Positions 37,404-47,028 of a stretch of DNA of 56,028 bases are shown here, one piece after another. The number at the start of each line of letters is the position of its first letter. Position 1 is the stretch's first letter. The notes beneath the pieces were generated by a model. The model saw only the letters and a program-made list of their open reading frames with translations, was not told the DNA's origin and did not search any database. The translations under genes and the position numbers were made by a program. Source of the DNA: Nitrosovibrio sp. Nv17 (GTDB lineage: Bacteria > Pseudomonadota > Gammaproteobacteria > Burkholderiales > Nitrosomonadaceae); contig NZ_FPIQ01000009.1 of the NCBI RefSeq assembly GCF_900119085.1, positions 42,600 through 98,627 of the forward strand. Direction: 5' to 3'.

Positions 37404-39119
37404 GTGTCCACGGAGACCGCGGCAGCCGTCAAACCCTCCAGTCCACCGAGCTTCGCCGAGCAGTTCACGCCCAAGCTCGTCACCACCTTCAGGGAAGGCT
37501 ACCGCCTTTCCCAGCTGCGCGCCGACGCGGTCGCCGGGCTGACGGTCGCCATCGTGGCGCTGCCGCTCTCGATGGCCATCGCCATCGCCTCCGGAGCATC
37601 CCCGGCGCAGGGGTTCTACACGGCGATCGTCGGCGGCTTCCTGGTTTCCGCGCTGGGCGGAAGCCGCTTCCAGATCGGCGGGCCCGCGGGCGCCTTCATC
37701 GTCCTGGTGGCGGCCACGGTCGAGGCCCACGGCATGGACGGCCTCATCATCGCCACCCTGTTGTCGGGGCTGCTGTTGCTGGCCATCGGCTTCCTCCGGC
37801 TCGGCGCCTATATAAAGTTCATTCCGTATCCGGTCACCGTCGGGTTCACTGCGGGCATCGCCGTCATCATCTTCGCGAGCCAGATCAAGGATATCCTGGG
37901 GCTGGACCTGGCGGGGCCGGAGCCCGGCCCCCTGGTGGAAAAGCTGCCCGTGCTGTGGCGGGCCCTGCCGAGCATGGGTTGGTCCACGCTCGCACTCGCG
38001 GGCCTCACGATCCTGTCCATCCAGTGGCTGAAGCGGCGCGCGCCCAGGGTGCCCGGCATGCTGGCGGCGATCGCCGGGGCGGCGGCGGCCACGGCCCTGT
38101 GGGATCTGCCGGTCGACACGGTGGGATCCAGGTTCGGCGGCATCCCCAGCGGGTTTCCGGCGTTCCGGGTGCCCGATTTCAGCCTGGCGAAGGCGTACGC
38201 GGTCTTCCCCAGCGCGGTTGCCTTCACCCTGCTCGGGGCGATCGAATCCCTGCTGTCCGCCGTCGTGGCCGACGGCATGACCGGGCAGCGCCATCGCTCG
38301 AATTGCGAACTGGTCGCGCAAGGCGTGGCGAACATCGGCTCGGCCCTGTGCGGCGGCATCTGCGTGACCGGAGCGGTGGCCCGCACCGCGACCAACGTCC
38401 GCGCGGGCGCGCACGGGCCGGTGGCCGGGATGCTGCACGCCGTCTTCCTGCTGATCTTCATTCTGGTCGCCGCGCCGCTGGCGTCGTACATCCCGCTGGC
38501 GAGCCTGGCCGGGGTGCTGGCCATCATCGCCTGGAACATGGTGGAGAAGCAGGCGTTCTGGACCCTGCTGCGCGCCTCGCGCGGCGACGCCGCCGTGCTG
38601 CTGTCGACCTTCGGCCTGACCGTCTTCCGGGATCTCACCGAGGCCATCGTCGTGGGCTTCGCCCTGGGTTCCATGCTGTTCATCCACCGGATGTCGCAGG
38701 TGACCGCGGTGGAAACGCGCAAGCCCTTCGTGCCCGATGACGGGGCGGACGATGCCGGCGAGGACGGCCGGCCCTACGACGAGCGCTCGATGAACGATCC
38801 CGACATCGTGGTCTACCGCATCTCCGGCGTCTTTTTCTTCGGTGCGGCAGGAACGGTCGGTTCCGTCCTGGATCATATCGGCGACCGGCGCCGGGCGCTG
38901 GTGATCGATTTTTCCATGGTGCCGTTCGCCGACGCCACCGCGGCCAACACGATGGAGGCCGTGGTGCGGAAGGCCGCAGCCAGGGGGATCGCCGTCTATT
39001 TCTCCGGCCTCTCTCCCGCCGTCCGCCGCGAGTTCTTCATGCACGGACTGCGGCCGCCGCGGGTGCGCTACGAGTCCTCCATAGCAACCGCGCTGTCCAA
39101 GGCCCGGCGCGCCGGCTAG
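37404..39119 (+). CDS. SulP-family anion transporter with STAS domain
   Basis: Inner-membrane transporter of 571 residues, SulP/SLC26 family (sulfate or bicarbonate). Membrane domain residues ~35-430 carry the family region DAVAGLTVAIVALPLSMAIAIASGASPAQGFYTAIVGGFLVSALGGS. A C-terminal STAS domain covers about 465-565 (DPDIVVYRISGVFFFGAAGTV ... VIDFSMVPFADATAANTME). Starts with GTG directly after the XRE stop. In an autotroph with a Calvin cycle, bicarbonate uptake is plausible but unproven. Its stop overlaps that of mnmC, which runs the other way (shared CTAG). Confidence 0.93.
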   Translation: MSTETAAAVKPSSPPSFAEQFTPKLVTTFREGYRLSQLRADAVAGLTVAIVALPLSMAIAIASGASPAQGFYTAIVGGFLVSALGGSRFQIGGPAGAFIVLVAATVEAHGMDGLIIATLLSGLLLLAIGFLRLGAYIKFIPYPVTVGFTAGIAVIIFASQIKDILGLDLAGPEPGPLVEKLPVLWRALPSMGWSTLALAGLTILSIQWLKRRAPRVPGMLAAIAGAAAATALWDLPVDTVGSRFGGIPSGFPAFRVPDFSLAKAYAVFPSAVAFTLLGAIESLLSAVVADGMTGQRHRSNCELVAQGVANIGSALCGGICVTGAVARTATNVRAGAHGPVAGMLHAVFLLIFILVAAPLASYIPLASLAGVLAIIAWNMVEKQAFWTLLRASRGDAAVLLSTFGLTVFRDLTEAIVVGFALGSMLFIHRMSQVTAVETRKPFVPDDGADDAGEDGRPYDERSMNDPDIVVYRISGVFFFGAAGTVGSVLDHIGDRRRALVIDFSMVPFADATAANTMEAVVRKAAARGIAVYFSGLSPAVRREFFMHGLRPPRVRYESSIATALSKARRAG

Positions 39120-40993
39120 CCGGCGGCCCTCGCGGCGGGGGACAGCAGGCGCACCACGGATGCCGGCAAAGGTGGCAGCTGCCCGCAGGCCAGCGCCGCG
39201 ATCAGCTCCCCGGCCAGCCCCGCGGTGACCAGGCCGCGCGTCCCATGGCCGAGGCTGGTGTAGAGCCCGGGCGAGAGCGCTCCCGCCAGCGGCGTGGCGC
39301 CGGGGGCGGAGGCCCTCACCGCCGCGCGTCCCGCGAGCGCAGCCACGTCCAGCATTTCCACGCGCATGGCGGCCGCGAGCGCGGGGGATATCTCCCGCAG
39401 CCGGGCGAGGTTCTCGCGGTGATCGGCCGCGCGCACGTCCGTGCCGGTGTCGCCGAAGCCGTGCGTGGCGCCGAGGACGTGCATGCCGGCCTGGGCCGGT
39501 GTCAGGTAGCCCCGCGCGCAGAGCACGGTCCGCAGGCCGCTGCTGCGGGGCACGGCGGGCACCCGCGTGATCTGGCCGCGCACCGGGGTCAGCGGCAGAT
39601 GCGCCAGGGGCGGCAGCGCCGCGATCTCGTGTCCGGTGCACGCCACCACGATGCCGGCCTCGTCCGTCCATGCATGCCCATCGGCGTCGTGGCCCGACAG
39701 GCGCCAGCCGGCCGCCGTCGCGGACAAGGCCTCCACCCGCCGGCGCGCGCGCAGGGTAATGGACGGGTGTCGCGCCAGTGCCGCGCAGCAGCGCTCGGGC
39801 ACCACCCAGCCGGCCGACGGGAACCACAGTCCGCCGTGCGCCAGGCCGACGCCGGCCAGTGCGGACGCTTCCGCCGCATCCACCGGCCGGAACACGTGCG
39901 CCGGCCAGCATTGGGCGGCGAGCCGCCCGATGCGGCGCGCTTCCTCCGGCGAGCAGGCGAGCTGCAGTGTTCCGCACTGCGCGCGTGCGATCCCGTCGGC
40001 GGGCAGGATCTCGTCCAGCAGGGCGAGGGTGTAGCCGTAGGCGGCGAGGATGAAGCGCTGCAGCAGGTTCATGCCCGCGCTCAGGCGGGCGTGCAGGATG
40101 CCGTACGGGTTGCCCGACGCCGCGGCGGCGGGGCGCGGGGCGTGCTCGACGAGCGTGGTGGGGACGCCGCGCCGCGCCAGCGCCGCGGCGGCAGCGCAGC
40201 CCGCGATGCCCGCTCCGATCACGATGGCCCGGGCGGGCGGCGTCGTCATGGGCGCCCTGGCGTTCCCGGCCAGGGCGCCGCACAGCATGTCGCGCTTGCA
40301 GGCGAAGCCGGGGCGCCGCTCCATGCGGAAGCCGGCCTGCTCCAGCCCGCGCCGGACGTGGCCGGCGGCGGTGTAGGTGGCGCAGGTCGCGCCGGGGCGC
40401 GACGCCCGGGCGGCGCCGTCGAGCACCGCCTGTGTCCACATCTCCGGATTGCGGGCGGGAGAGAAGCCGTCCAGGAACCACGCGTCCATGCCTGGCGCCA
40501 GCTCGGGCAGCACCGCGGCGGCGTCGTCGAGCACCAGCGTGAGCCGTACGCGGCCGTCCCCCAGGTGCCACCGGTTCCAGCCCGGCACGCGGCGCGGCCA
40601 GCGGGCGACCAGCTCCTTTGCGTACCGCGCCAGCGCGGGCCACAGCGCCAGGGTGGCGGCAAGCTCGCGCTCGTCGAGCGGGTGCCGCTCCATGCTGAGG
40701 AAGTCGAGCGTGCAGCGCGGCGGGGCGGTCCCGGCGAACAGCTCCCATGCGCACAGGAAGCCCAGGCCGGTGCCGAATCCGGTTTCGCCGATGGCGAAGG
40801 CCTGCCCCTGCGCCAGGGACGCGAAGCGCCGCGGCAGGTGGTTGCCCTCGAGAAAGACGTGGCGCTTCTCCTCGGCGCCGGACGCCCGCGAGAAGTAGAC
40901 ATCGCCGTAGCGGCGCGAGTAGGGCTGGCCGTCGTGCCAGTCGAGCGTGGGCGGGGCTGCGGCTGCGCGGCCGCCGCACGCGTGGGTGTTCAT
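39116..40993 (-). CDS. mnmC: Bifunctional tRNA mnm5s2U methyltransferase / FAD oxidase MnmC
   Basis: Completes 5-methylaminomethyl-2-thiouridine at the wobble base of tRNAs. The 625-residue protein has an N-terminal SAM methyltransferase (GETGFGTGLGFLCAWELF; MDAWFLDGFSPARNPEMW), residues 1-245, and a C-terminal FAD oxidase beginning at VIGAGIAGCAAAAALARRG around residue 257. The start (MNTHACGG) overlaps the terC stop by four bases; the longer upstream frame is only the antisense of other genes. It converges on SulP with overlapping stop codons. Confidence 0.95.
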   Translation of the reverse strand: MNTHACGGRAAAAPPTLDWHDGQPYSRRYGDVYFSRASGAEEKRHVFLEGNHLPRRFASLAQGQAFAIGETGFGTGLGFLCAWELFAGTAPPRCTLDFLSMERHPLDERELAATLALWPALARYAKELVARWPRRVPGWNRWHLGDGRVRLTLVLDDAAAVLPELAPGMDAWFLDGFSPARNPEMWTQAVLDGAARASRPGATCATYTAAGHVRRGLEQAGFRMERRPGFACKRDMLCGALAGNARAPMTTPPARAIVIGAGIAGCAAAAALARRGVPTTLVEHAPRPAAAASGNPYGILHARLSAGMNLLQRFILAAYGYTLALLDEILPADGIARAQCGTLQLACSPEEARRIGRLAAQCWPAHVFRPVDAAEASALAGVGLAHGGLWFPSAGWVVPERCCAALARHPSITLRARRRVEALSATAAGWRLSGHDADGHAWTDEAGIVVACTGHEIAALPPLAHLPLTPVRGQITRVPAVPRSSGLRTVLCARGYLTPAQAGMHVLGATHGFGDTGTDVRAADHRENLARLREISPALAAAMRVEMLDVAALAGRAAVRASAPGATPLAGALSPGLYTSLGHGTRGLVTAGLAGELIAALACGQLPPLPASVVRLLSPAARAAG

Positions 40994-41733
40994 TCCGCCG
41001 CGTCGCTGCGGCCGCGCAGCCGCAGCGCCCGCTTGCGGCGCATGCGCAGGTTGAGAAACTCCACCCCCACCGAGAAGATCATCGCGAAGTAGATGTAGCC
41101 CTTGGGCACGTGCACGTCGAATCCTTCCACGATGAGGGTCAGCCCGACCAGTATCAGGAACGACAGCGCCAGGATCTTGATGGTGGGATGGGCGTCCACG
41201 AAGTCGCCGATCGCGCGCGCCGCCGCCAGCATCACCAGCACCGCCGCCACGATGGCGATGGCCATCAGAGAGACGTGGTCGACCAGTCCCACCGCGGTGA
41301 TGACCGAATCCAGCGAGAACACGACGTCCAGGATCGCGATCTGCAGGAGCGCCATGCCCAGGCCACCCGCGGCAGCTGCCTGGCTGTGCTCCTCCACGCC
41401 CTCGACGCTGTTGTGGATCTCGTGGGTGGCCTTGGCCAGCAGGAACACGCCGCCCCCGATCAGCACGGTGTCGCGCCCCGAGATTTCCTGGCCGAGCACC
41501 TCGAACCAGGGCGCGGTCAGGCGCATGATCCACGAGATGGAGAACAGCAGGCCGAGGCGGGTGAGCATGGCCAGCCCCAGTCCCGCCCTGCGCGCGAAGT
41601 CGCGCTGGGCCTCCGGCAGCCTGCCGACCAGGATCGAGATGAAGATGATGTTGTCGATGCCCAGCACGATCTCCAGCGCGGTCAGCGTCAACAGCGCGAT
41701 CCACGCCTCCGGACTGGCCAGCCATTCGAACAT
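40990..41733 (-). CDS. TerC/YgdQ-family membrane protein
   Basis: Seven-segment inner-membrane protein, 247 residues, of the TerC family (YgdQ/YoaE branch). Members export metal ions such as Mn(II), and the conserved acidic residues are present in LTALEIVLGIDNIIFISIL and ILDVVFSLDSVITAVG. It precedes mnmC with a four-base overlap, so they are co-transcribed, probably without functional link. Confidence 0.9.
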   Translation of the reverse strand: MFEWLASPEAWIALLTLTALEIVLGIDNIIFISILVGRLPEAQRDFARRAGLGLAMLTRLGLLFSISWIMRLTAPWFEVLGQEISGRDTVLIGGGVFLLAKATHEIHNSVEGVEEHSQAAAAGGLGMALLQIAILDVVFSLDSVITAVGLVDHVSLMAIAIVAAVLVMLAAARAIGDFVDAHPTIKILALSFLILVGLTLIVEGFDVHVPKGYIYFAMIFSVGVEFLNLRMRRKRALRLRGRSDAAE

Positions 41734-41963
41734 CCCTTCGCTCCGACGTTGTGCGCCTGCGGTGCCCGCGCTGCGGCCATTCTCTCATTCCTGCGGCGCC
41801 TGTGCCACAGGATGCTGCCCCGAGGTTCCCGCCTTCTGTGACGTACCGAACCGACCCGGCACAGCCGCACCGCGCATGCTGTACCGGTACGTCACGCCTG
41901 CGGACGACGAAGCCGGGGCGAAGAGGGAGGGCGGCATCTTTCCATACCCTACAGGAGACGACC

Positions 41964-42455
41964 ATGAGCTACCAGGATCGAGACATCTACGGCATCTACA
42001 GGAACGACGACGGGCAAGGGCCGGGACCCCGGCTGATGGGCGCGGACACGCTCATCGGCAACGACGTGTACAATCGCCAGGACGAGGACCTGGGCGACAT
42101 CAAGGAGATCATGCTGGACGTTGCGCAAGGCAGGGTCGCGTACGCGGTGCTGTCCTTCGGGGGGTTTCTCGGCATCGCCGACAAGCTGTTTGCGGTTCCC
42201 TGGAATGCGCTGACGCTGGATACGGAAAACAAGCGCTTCGTGCTCGACGTGGACAAGGAACGGCTGGAGTCCGCCCCCGGCTTCGACAAGGACAAATGGC
42301 CGGACATGGCGGATCCGATCTGGCAGAACACGATCCACTCCTACTACGGAACCCGGGCATACACGGATGAAGTGACCGGCGACCCGGCCGGCAGGAGCCG
42401 GGACGTCCCGCTGACGTCCCGGGATCCCGATCGCTCCAAGGAGAAGTCGTTCTGA
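41964..42455 (+). CDS. PRC-barrel domain protein
   Basis: A 163-residue soluble protein with a PRC-barrel: RLMGADTLIGNDVYNRQDEDLGDIKEIMLDVAQGRVAYAVLSFGGFLGIADKLFAVPW. The tail is charged and low in structure. Similar proteins are stress-responsive in many proteobacteria. The ATG follows a good AGGAGA site. The next gene encodes a copper storage-like protein. Confidence 0.9.
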   Translation: MSYQDRDIYGIYRNDDGQGPGPRLMGADTLIGNDVYNRQDEDLGDIKEIMLDVAQGRVAYAVLSFGGFLGIADKLFAVPWNALTLDTENKRFVLDVDKERLESAPGFDKDKWPDMADPIWQNTIHSYYGTRAYTDEVTGDPAGRSRDVPLTSRDPDRSKEKSF

Positions 42456-42588
42456 GCGGTGCCGGCCGAGACAGCCCGCGGGGAGGCGCGCCAGCGCCTT
42501 TTCCTTCCCTCACGTCCCGCGCGGGCGGCCGCCGAGATCGGGGCGCGCCGCGGCCGCCCGCCGGGGGCCATCGAATGGAGGTATCCAG

Positions 42589-42921
42589 ATGAACCACTCT
42601 TCCATGGAAATGCAGAACTGTATCGACGCATGCCTGGCTTGCTACCGGACATGCCTGGGCATGGCTTCCCACCATTGTCTCCCGGCGGGGGGCAGGCACG
42701 TGGAGCCCACCCACTTCCGGCTGATGATGGCGTGCGCCGAGATCTGCCGCACCTCGGCGCACTTCATGCTGATCGGCCTGCCGGCGCACCGCGAGACCTG
42801 CCGTGCCTGCGCGCAGGTATGCGAGGCGTGCGCCCGGAGCTGCGACGAGGTCGGCGACATGCACGACTGCGTGGAGCAATGCCGGCGCTGTGCCGACAGC
42901 TGCCGCAGGATGGCAGCCTGA
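42589..42921 (+). CDS. Four-helix bundle copper storage protein (Csp-like, DUF326)
   Basis: A 110-residue protein with 16 cysteines spaced along predicted helices (CIDACLACYRTC, CAEICRTSAHF, CRACAQVCEACARSC, CVEQCRRCADSC). This is the pattern of Csp proteins, which bind many Cu(I) ions inside a four-helix bundle. No signal peptide, so it is the cytosolic Csp3 type. It would buffer copper for, or protect against copper from, the several copper proteins encoded in the window. Confidence 0.9.
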   Translation: MNHSSMEMQNCIDACLACYRTCLGMASHHCLPAGGRHVEPTHFRLMMACAEICRTSAHFMLIGLPAHRETCRACAQVCEACARSCDEVGDMHDCVEQCRRCADSCRRMAA

Positions 42922-43178
42922 AACCGGATAATCCATCCAATCACTCACCCAATCCTTCGGCAGGCGGGTCGCAACGGCTGCGGCCTGCCGGATGCGCGGC
43001 CGGCCCGCACCTTTTTATTTCGCGATGCCATGCGCTCTTGTGTAACCACTCTGATCGAATCTATTCTTATACTCAACAGGTTTCATGAGAGTGATTATTT
43101 GAATTCGCCTGCAGTCAAGCTATCATCGTCCCCATCGAAGCATCAATGTCTCACTAGCATTCCGCAGGAGTTCTTAAA

Positions 43179-43502
43179 GTGGATTCGCCGCTTCCGCTTC
43201 CCGCCGAGCGGGCCATCCAGAAGCTCGGCAGCGATATTTCCCTCGCCCGCCGGCGGCGCCACATCTCCCAGGCATCGCTGGCCGAACGCATGGGCGCTTC
43301 CCTGACCACCGTGCGGCGCATGGAAAAAGGCGATGTGCGGGTACCCATCCACTTCTTCGCTCGTGCGCTGCACGTTTTCGGCGAAATCCAGGCGCTGGAG
43401 AACCTGCTGGATACTGCCAGGGACGACATCGGCCTGACGCTGATGGACACGAATCTGCCCAAGCGCGTGCGCAGCAGGTCCGGCACTTCGGGAGCGCTCT
43501 GA
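43179..43502 (+). CDS. hipB: HipB-like antitoxin (XRE family)
   Basis: A 107-residue helix-turn-helix protein: LGSDISLARRRRHISQASLAERMGASLTTVRRMEKGD. Its TGA overlaps the ATG of the hipA remnant (TGATG), the standard hipBA arrangement. GTG start with AGGAG eight bases upstream. It should bind operators upstream; with hipA deleted it may be a free regulator. Confidence 0.88.
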   Translation: MDSPLPLPAERAIQKLGSDISLARRRRHISQASLAERMGASLTTVRRMEKGDVRVPIHFFARALHVFGEIQALENLLDTARDDIGLTLMDTNLPKRVRSRSGTSGAL

Positions 43503-44053
43503 TGGCCGTAGTAGCGCCGACGCGTCGGCCGGTTCGACTCTGCCTCGGCAAAGCGGGGCTGGCGGTCGGCTCGCTGGTGCATGTCCGCCAGGGACGGCGC
43601 GAGCACAGTGCCTTCGCCTATGATGAAAACTGGCTGGCCGATGCGGCGCGCTTCAACGTGTCGGCCGATCTGCAGCTCAACCTGCTGATCACCAACGTGG
43701 ACGATCACCTGCAGAACCACGGATTCCTGCACGTGGAGCGTGGGCAGTGGCGGCTTGCACCTGTCTTCGACATCAACCCCTTCCCGGACCAGGACAGAGA
43801 GTCCAAGACCTGGCTGACCGAACAGGACGGGCCGATTACCGACGTGCAGATGCTGTTGGCCCGTGCATCGTATTTCGCGCTGGATGGAGCGCAGGCCCTG
43901 GCCGTGCTGGGTGAGGTGCATGCCGTGGTATCGAACTGGCGGCAGACCGCACTCGGCCCGGAAGTCGGATTACGCGCGGTCGAGTTGGACGACTTCGCGC
44001 CGGCCTTCGAGCACGAACAGATGGATGCGGCCGCCGCGCTGCTCGGCCGGTGA
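43502..44053 (+). pseudogene. hipA: HipA toxin kinase with in-frame internal deletion
   Basis: The 183-residue product joins the first ~57 residues of HipA (VRLCLGKAGLAVGSLVHVRQGRREHSAFAY) directly to the C-terminal catalytic half (NLLITNVDDHLQNHGF, FDINPFPDQDRESKTWL). Full proteins are about 430 residues. Around 240-250 residues are missing, including the phosphate-binding loop and the rest of the kinase N-lobe, near codon 57 (about base 43673). The catalytic-loop Asp and the later metal-binding Asp are retained, but the enzyme cannot be active as a kinase. The frame is preserved, so a stable fragment may still be made and bind HipB. Confidence 0.85.
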
Positions 44054-44227
44054 CGTAAGCGAGGGATGGACAGGGAGTACTTTCGCATCGACGAGCGCGG
44101 CTACACGGGGTTCGCTGCTCATGAAGATGAAGGAAATCCCATATACGGTTTCAAGCCCCGCGCGATTTGCACGAAAGGCTTGATCCCGGTTTTTGTGCAG
44201 GAGTGACACACTGCTAGAATGGGCGCA

Positions 44228-45370
44228 ATGCGCCCCATCCCGTACTGGCCCCTCTCCGGTTTCTATTTCTTCCACTTCGCCTTCATCGGCGCCTTCGCCC
44301 CGTACTGGAGCCTCTACCTCCAGTCGCTGTCGTTCGACGCCTTCCAGATCGGCCTGCTGATGTCGCTGCTGCACGTGACGCGCGTGTTCGCGCCCGCCGC
44401 CTGGGGCTGGCTGGCCGACCACACCGGCCGGCGCGCGTGGATCGTGCAGCTGGCCGCGATCATGGGCTCGGTCAGCTATTGCGGCGTTTTTTTCGGGGCA
44501 TCGTTCGCCTGGATGGCGGCGGTCATGGCGTTGATGAGTTTTTTCTGGAGTGCGTCGCTGCCGCTGGTGGAGGCGACCACCCTGGCGTACCTCGGCGAGC
44601 GCACCGCGCGCTACGGCTACATCCGGGCCTGGGGTTCGGTGGGATTCATCGTTTCCGTGATCGGCATCGGCCACCTGCTGGATATCCTGGAGGTGGGCGC
44701 GCTGCTGTGGGCGGTGCTCGGATTCAAGCTGGGCATCGTCTTCTTCTCCCGGCGGATTCCAGATGCGGGGCCCGCGCCGCAGGCGGCGGACGGCCACTCC
44801 GTGATCCAGATCCTCGGGCGCCCCGAGGTGCTGGCCTTCTTCGCGGCCTGCCTGCTGATGGCGCTGGCCCATGGCCCCTACTACACCTTCTATTCGATCC
44901 ACCTGGTGGATCACGGCTACGGCAAGGGGGTCATCGGCTGGCTGTGGGCGACCGGCGTCATCTGCGAGATCGGCGTCTTCTTCATGCTGCCGCAGCTCAT
45001 GCGCTGGTTCCGCCTGAGGCAGATCATGGTCTTCAGCTTCGGCTGCGCCTCGGCGCGCTTCCTGATGATCGGCTGGGGGGCGCAGTGGCCCGCCGTGCTG
45101 GTGCTGGCGCAGGTGCTGCACGCCGCCACCTACGGCGCCCACCACGCCACCGCGATGATGCTGGTGCACCACTTCTTCCGCGGACGGCATCAGGCCCGCG
45201 GGCAGGCGCTCTACACCAGCCTCACCTTCGGCCTAGGCGGCACCCTCGGCGGGGTCTCCAGCGGCTACGCCTGGGAGTACCTGGGGCCGGGCCTGGCGTT
45301 CACGGCGAGCGCATGCGTGGTGCTGCTGGGGCTGGGGCTGGTGGTATGGAAGATGGATGCCGACAGATAG
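44228..45370 (+). CDS. MFS transporter (HcaT / 3-phenylpropionate permease-like)
   Basis: A 380-residue inner-membrane protein with 12 predicted membrane segments, opening MRPIPYWPLSGFYFFHFAFIGAFAPYWSLYLQ, which is typical of the MFS_1_like group that includes HcaT and LacY relatives. The substrate cannot be inferred. An ATG nine bases earlier is equally in frame. It lies 54 bp upstream of leuC in the same direction, but a shared operon is not certain. Confidence 0.85.
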   Translation: MRPIPYWPLSGFYFFHFAFIGAFAPYWSLYLQSLSFDAFQIGLLMSLLHVTRVFAPAAWGWLADHTGRRAWIVQLAAIMGSVSYCGVFFGASFAWMAAVMALMSFFWSASLPLVEATTLAYLGERTARYGYIRAWGSVGFIVSVIGIGHLLDILEVGALLWAVLGFKLGIVFFSRRIPDAGPAPQAADGHSVIQILGRPEVLAFFAACLLMALAHGPYYTFYSIHLVDHGYGKGVIGWLWATGVICEIGVFFMLPQLMRWFRLRQIMVFSFGCASARFLMIGWGAQWPAVLVLAQVLHAATYGAHHATAMMLVHHFFRGRHQARGQALYTSLTFGLGGTLGGVSSGYAWEYLGPGLAFTASACVVLLGLGLVVWKMDADR

Positions 45371-45424
45371 CGCGGAAATGCGGGTGTTGTGGGATAATTG
45401 GAAGTTCCCGCGGAAAACAGGATC

Positions 45425-46837
45425 ATGCAGGCGACCCTATACGACAAACTCTGGCGGAGCCACGTGGTGCGCCAGGCGACCGACGAGCCGGACGGCATGG
45501 CGCTGATCTACATCGACCGCCACCTGGTGCACGAGGTCACCAGCCCGCAGGCGTTCGAGGGATTGAAGCTGGCGGGGCGCAAGCCGCGGCGGCTCGACTC
45601 CATCCTCGCCGTGGCCGACCACAACGTCCCCACCACCGGGCGCGGCGGCGGGATTGCCGATCCGGTGTCGCGCCTGCAGGTGGAGACGCTCGACCGCAAC
45701 TGCGACGAACTGGGCATCACCGAGTTCAGGATGGACGACCGGCGCCAGGGCATCGTCCACGTGATCGGCCCCGAGCAGGGCGCGACCCTGCCCGGCATGA
45801 CGGTGGTGTGCGGCGACTCGCACACCAGCACCCACGGCGCGTTCGCCTGCCTGGCGTTCGGCATCGGCACCTCCGAGGTGGAGCACGTGCTGGCCACGCA
45901 GTGCCTGCTCATCAAGAAATCGAAGTCCATGCAGATCCGGATCGAGGGCGGGCTGGCGCGCGGGGTCACGGCCAAGGATATCGCGCTGGCGGTCATCGGC
46001 CGGATCGGCACGGCGGGCGGGACCGGCCACGCCATCGAGTTCGCCGGCAGCGCCGTCCGCGCGCTCTCCATGGAAGGCCGCATGACGCTCTGCAATATGG
46101 CGATCGAGGCGGGCGCGCGCGCGGGCATGGTGGCGGTGGACGACACCACCCTCGAATACCTCCGCGAGCGCCCCTTCGCGCCCCGGGGCGCGCTGTGGGA
46201 ACAGGCCGCCGCCTACTGGCGCACGCTCGGGAGCGACCCGGAAGCGGTCTTCGACCGGACGATCGTGCTGGATGCGGCGCGCATCGAACCCCAGGTCACC
46301 TGGGGCACCTCGCCCGAGATGGTCGCGTCCATCGACGGCCGGGTGCCGGATCCGTCGCAAATCGCCGACGCGACCCGGCGGCACGACATGGAGCACGCCC
46401 TGGAGTACATGGGCCTCGCGCCCAACATGCCGATCACGGAGATTCGGCCCGACAAGGTCTTCATCGGCTCCTGCACCAATTCCCGCATCGAGGATCTGCG
46501 CGCCGCGGCGGACGTGGTGAGGGGCCGGCACATCGCGGGGAGCATCCGGCTGGCCATGGTGGTGCCCGGTTCCGGCTTGGTCAAGCGGCAGGCCGAGCAG
46601 GAAGGATTGGACCAGGTGTTCCGCGCGGCGGGATTCGAGTGGCGCGAGCCGGGCTGCTCCATGTGCCTGGCGATGAACGACGACCGGCTGCTGCCGGGGG
46701 AGCGCTGCGCGTCGACGTCCAACCGCAATTTCGAGGGCCGGCAGGGACCGGGCGGGCGCACGCACCTGGTCAGCCCGGCGATGGCGGCCGCGGCCGCCGT
46801 GACGGGGCATTTTGTGGACGTGCGCAAAATGGATTAA
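45425..46837 (+). CDS. leuC: 3-isopropylmalate dehydratase large subunit
   Basis: Iron-sulfur subunit of isopropylmalate isomerase in leucine synthesis, 470 residues. Cluster cysteines lie in [11 protein letters not shown] and in [18 protein letters not shown] and [30 protein letters not shown] are intact. First gene of leuC-ecn-leuD-leuB. Confidence 0.97.
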   Translation: MQATLYDKLWRSHVVRQATDEPDGMALIYIDRHLVHEVTSPQAFEGLKLAGRKPRRLDSILAVADHNVPTTGRGGGIADPVSRLQVETLDRNCDELGITEFRMDDRRQGIVHVIGPEQGATLPGMTVVCGDSHTSTHGAFACLAFGIGTSEVEHVLATQCLLIKKSKSMQIRIEGGLARGVTAKDIALAVIGRIGTAGGTGHAIEFAGSAVRALSMEGRMTLCNMAIEAGARAGMVAVDDTTLEYLRERPFAPRGALWEQAAAYWRTLGSDPEAVFDRTIVLDAARIEPQVTWGTSPEMVASIDGRVPDPSQIADATRRHDMEHALEYMGLAPNMPITEIRPDKVFIGSCTNSRIEDLRAAADVVRGRHIAGSIRLAMVVPGSGLVKRQAEQEGLDQVFRAAGFEWREPGCSMCLAMNDDRLLPGERCASTSNRNFEGRQGPGGRTHLVSPAMAAAAAVTGHFVDVRKMD

Positions 46838-46892
46838 TATTGCGGGGGCTCCGGCCGCCGGATCGATTTTTTTACCTGAAGGGGGGATAGTG

Positions 46893-47018
46893 ATGAAAAC
46901 GTTGTCCATGATGTGTGCCTTGATCGCCGTACTCGGCTTGTCCGCCTGTAACACCATGCAGGGCGTGGGAAAAGACATCCAGAAGGGTGGCGCGGCGGTC
47001 GAGAAGTCGGCGAAGTAA
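46893..47018 (+). CDS. Entericidin-family small lipoprotein
   Basis: A 41-residue lipoprotein: [19 protein letters not shown] with lipobox LSAC, then [22 protein letters not shown], the typical entericidin tail. A G-rich ribosome-binding site precedes it. Entericidins are bacteriolytic lipoproteins in E. coli; here the gene is embedded between leuC and leuD, an order seen in several betaproteobacteria. Confidence 0.9.
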   Translation: MKTLSMMCALIAVLGLSACNTMQGVGKDIQKGGAAVEKSAK

Positions 47019-47028
47019 GGGCGGGGGA

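Noticed and set aside
37113-40979. A 1288-codon minus-strand frame across XRE, SulP and mnmC
   Set aside because: It covers three genes with clear families in other frames and has a low-complexity Arg/Gly/Pro-rich product.
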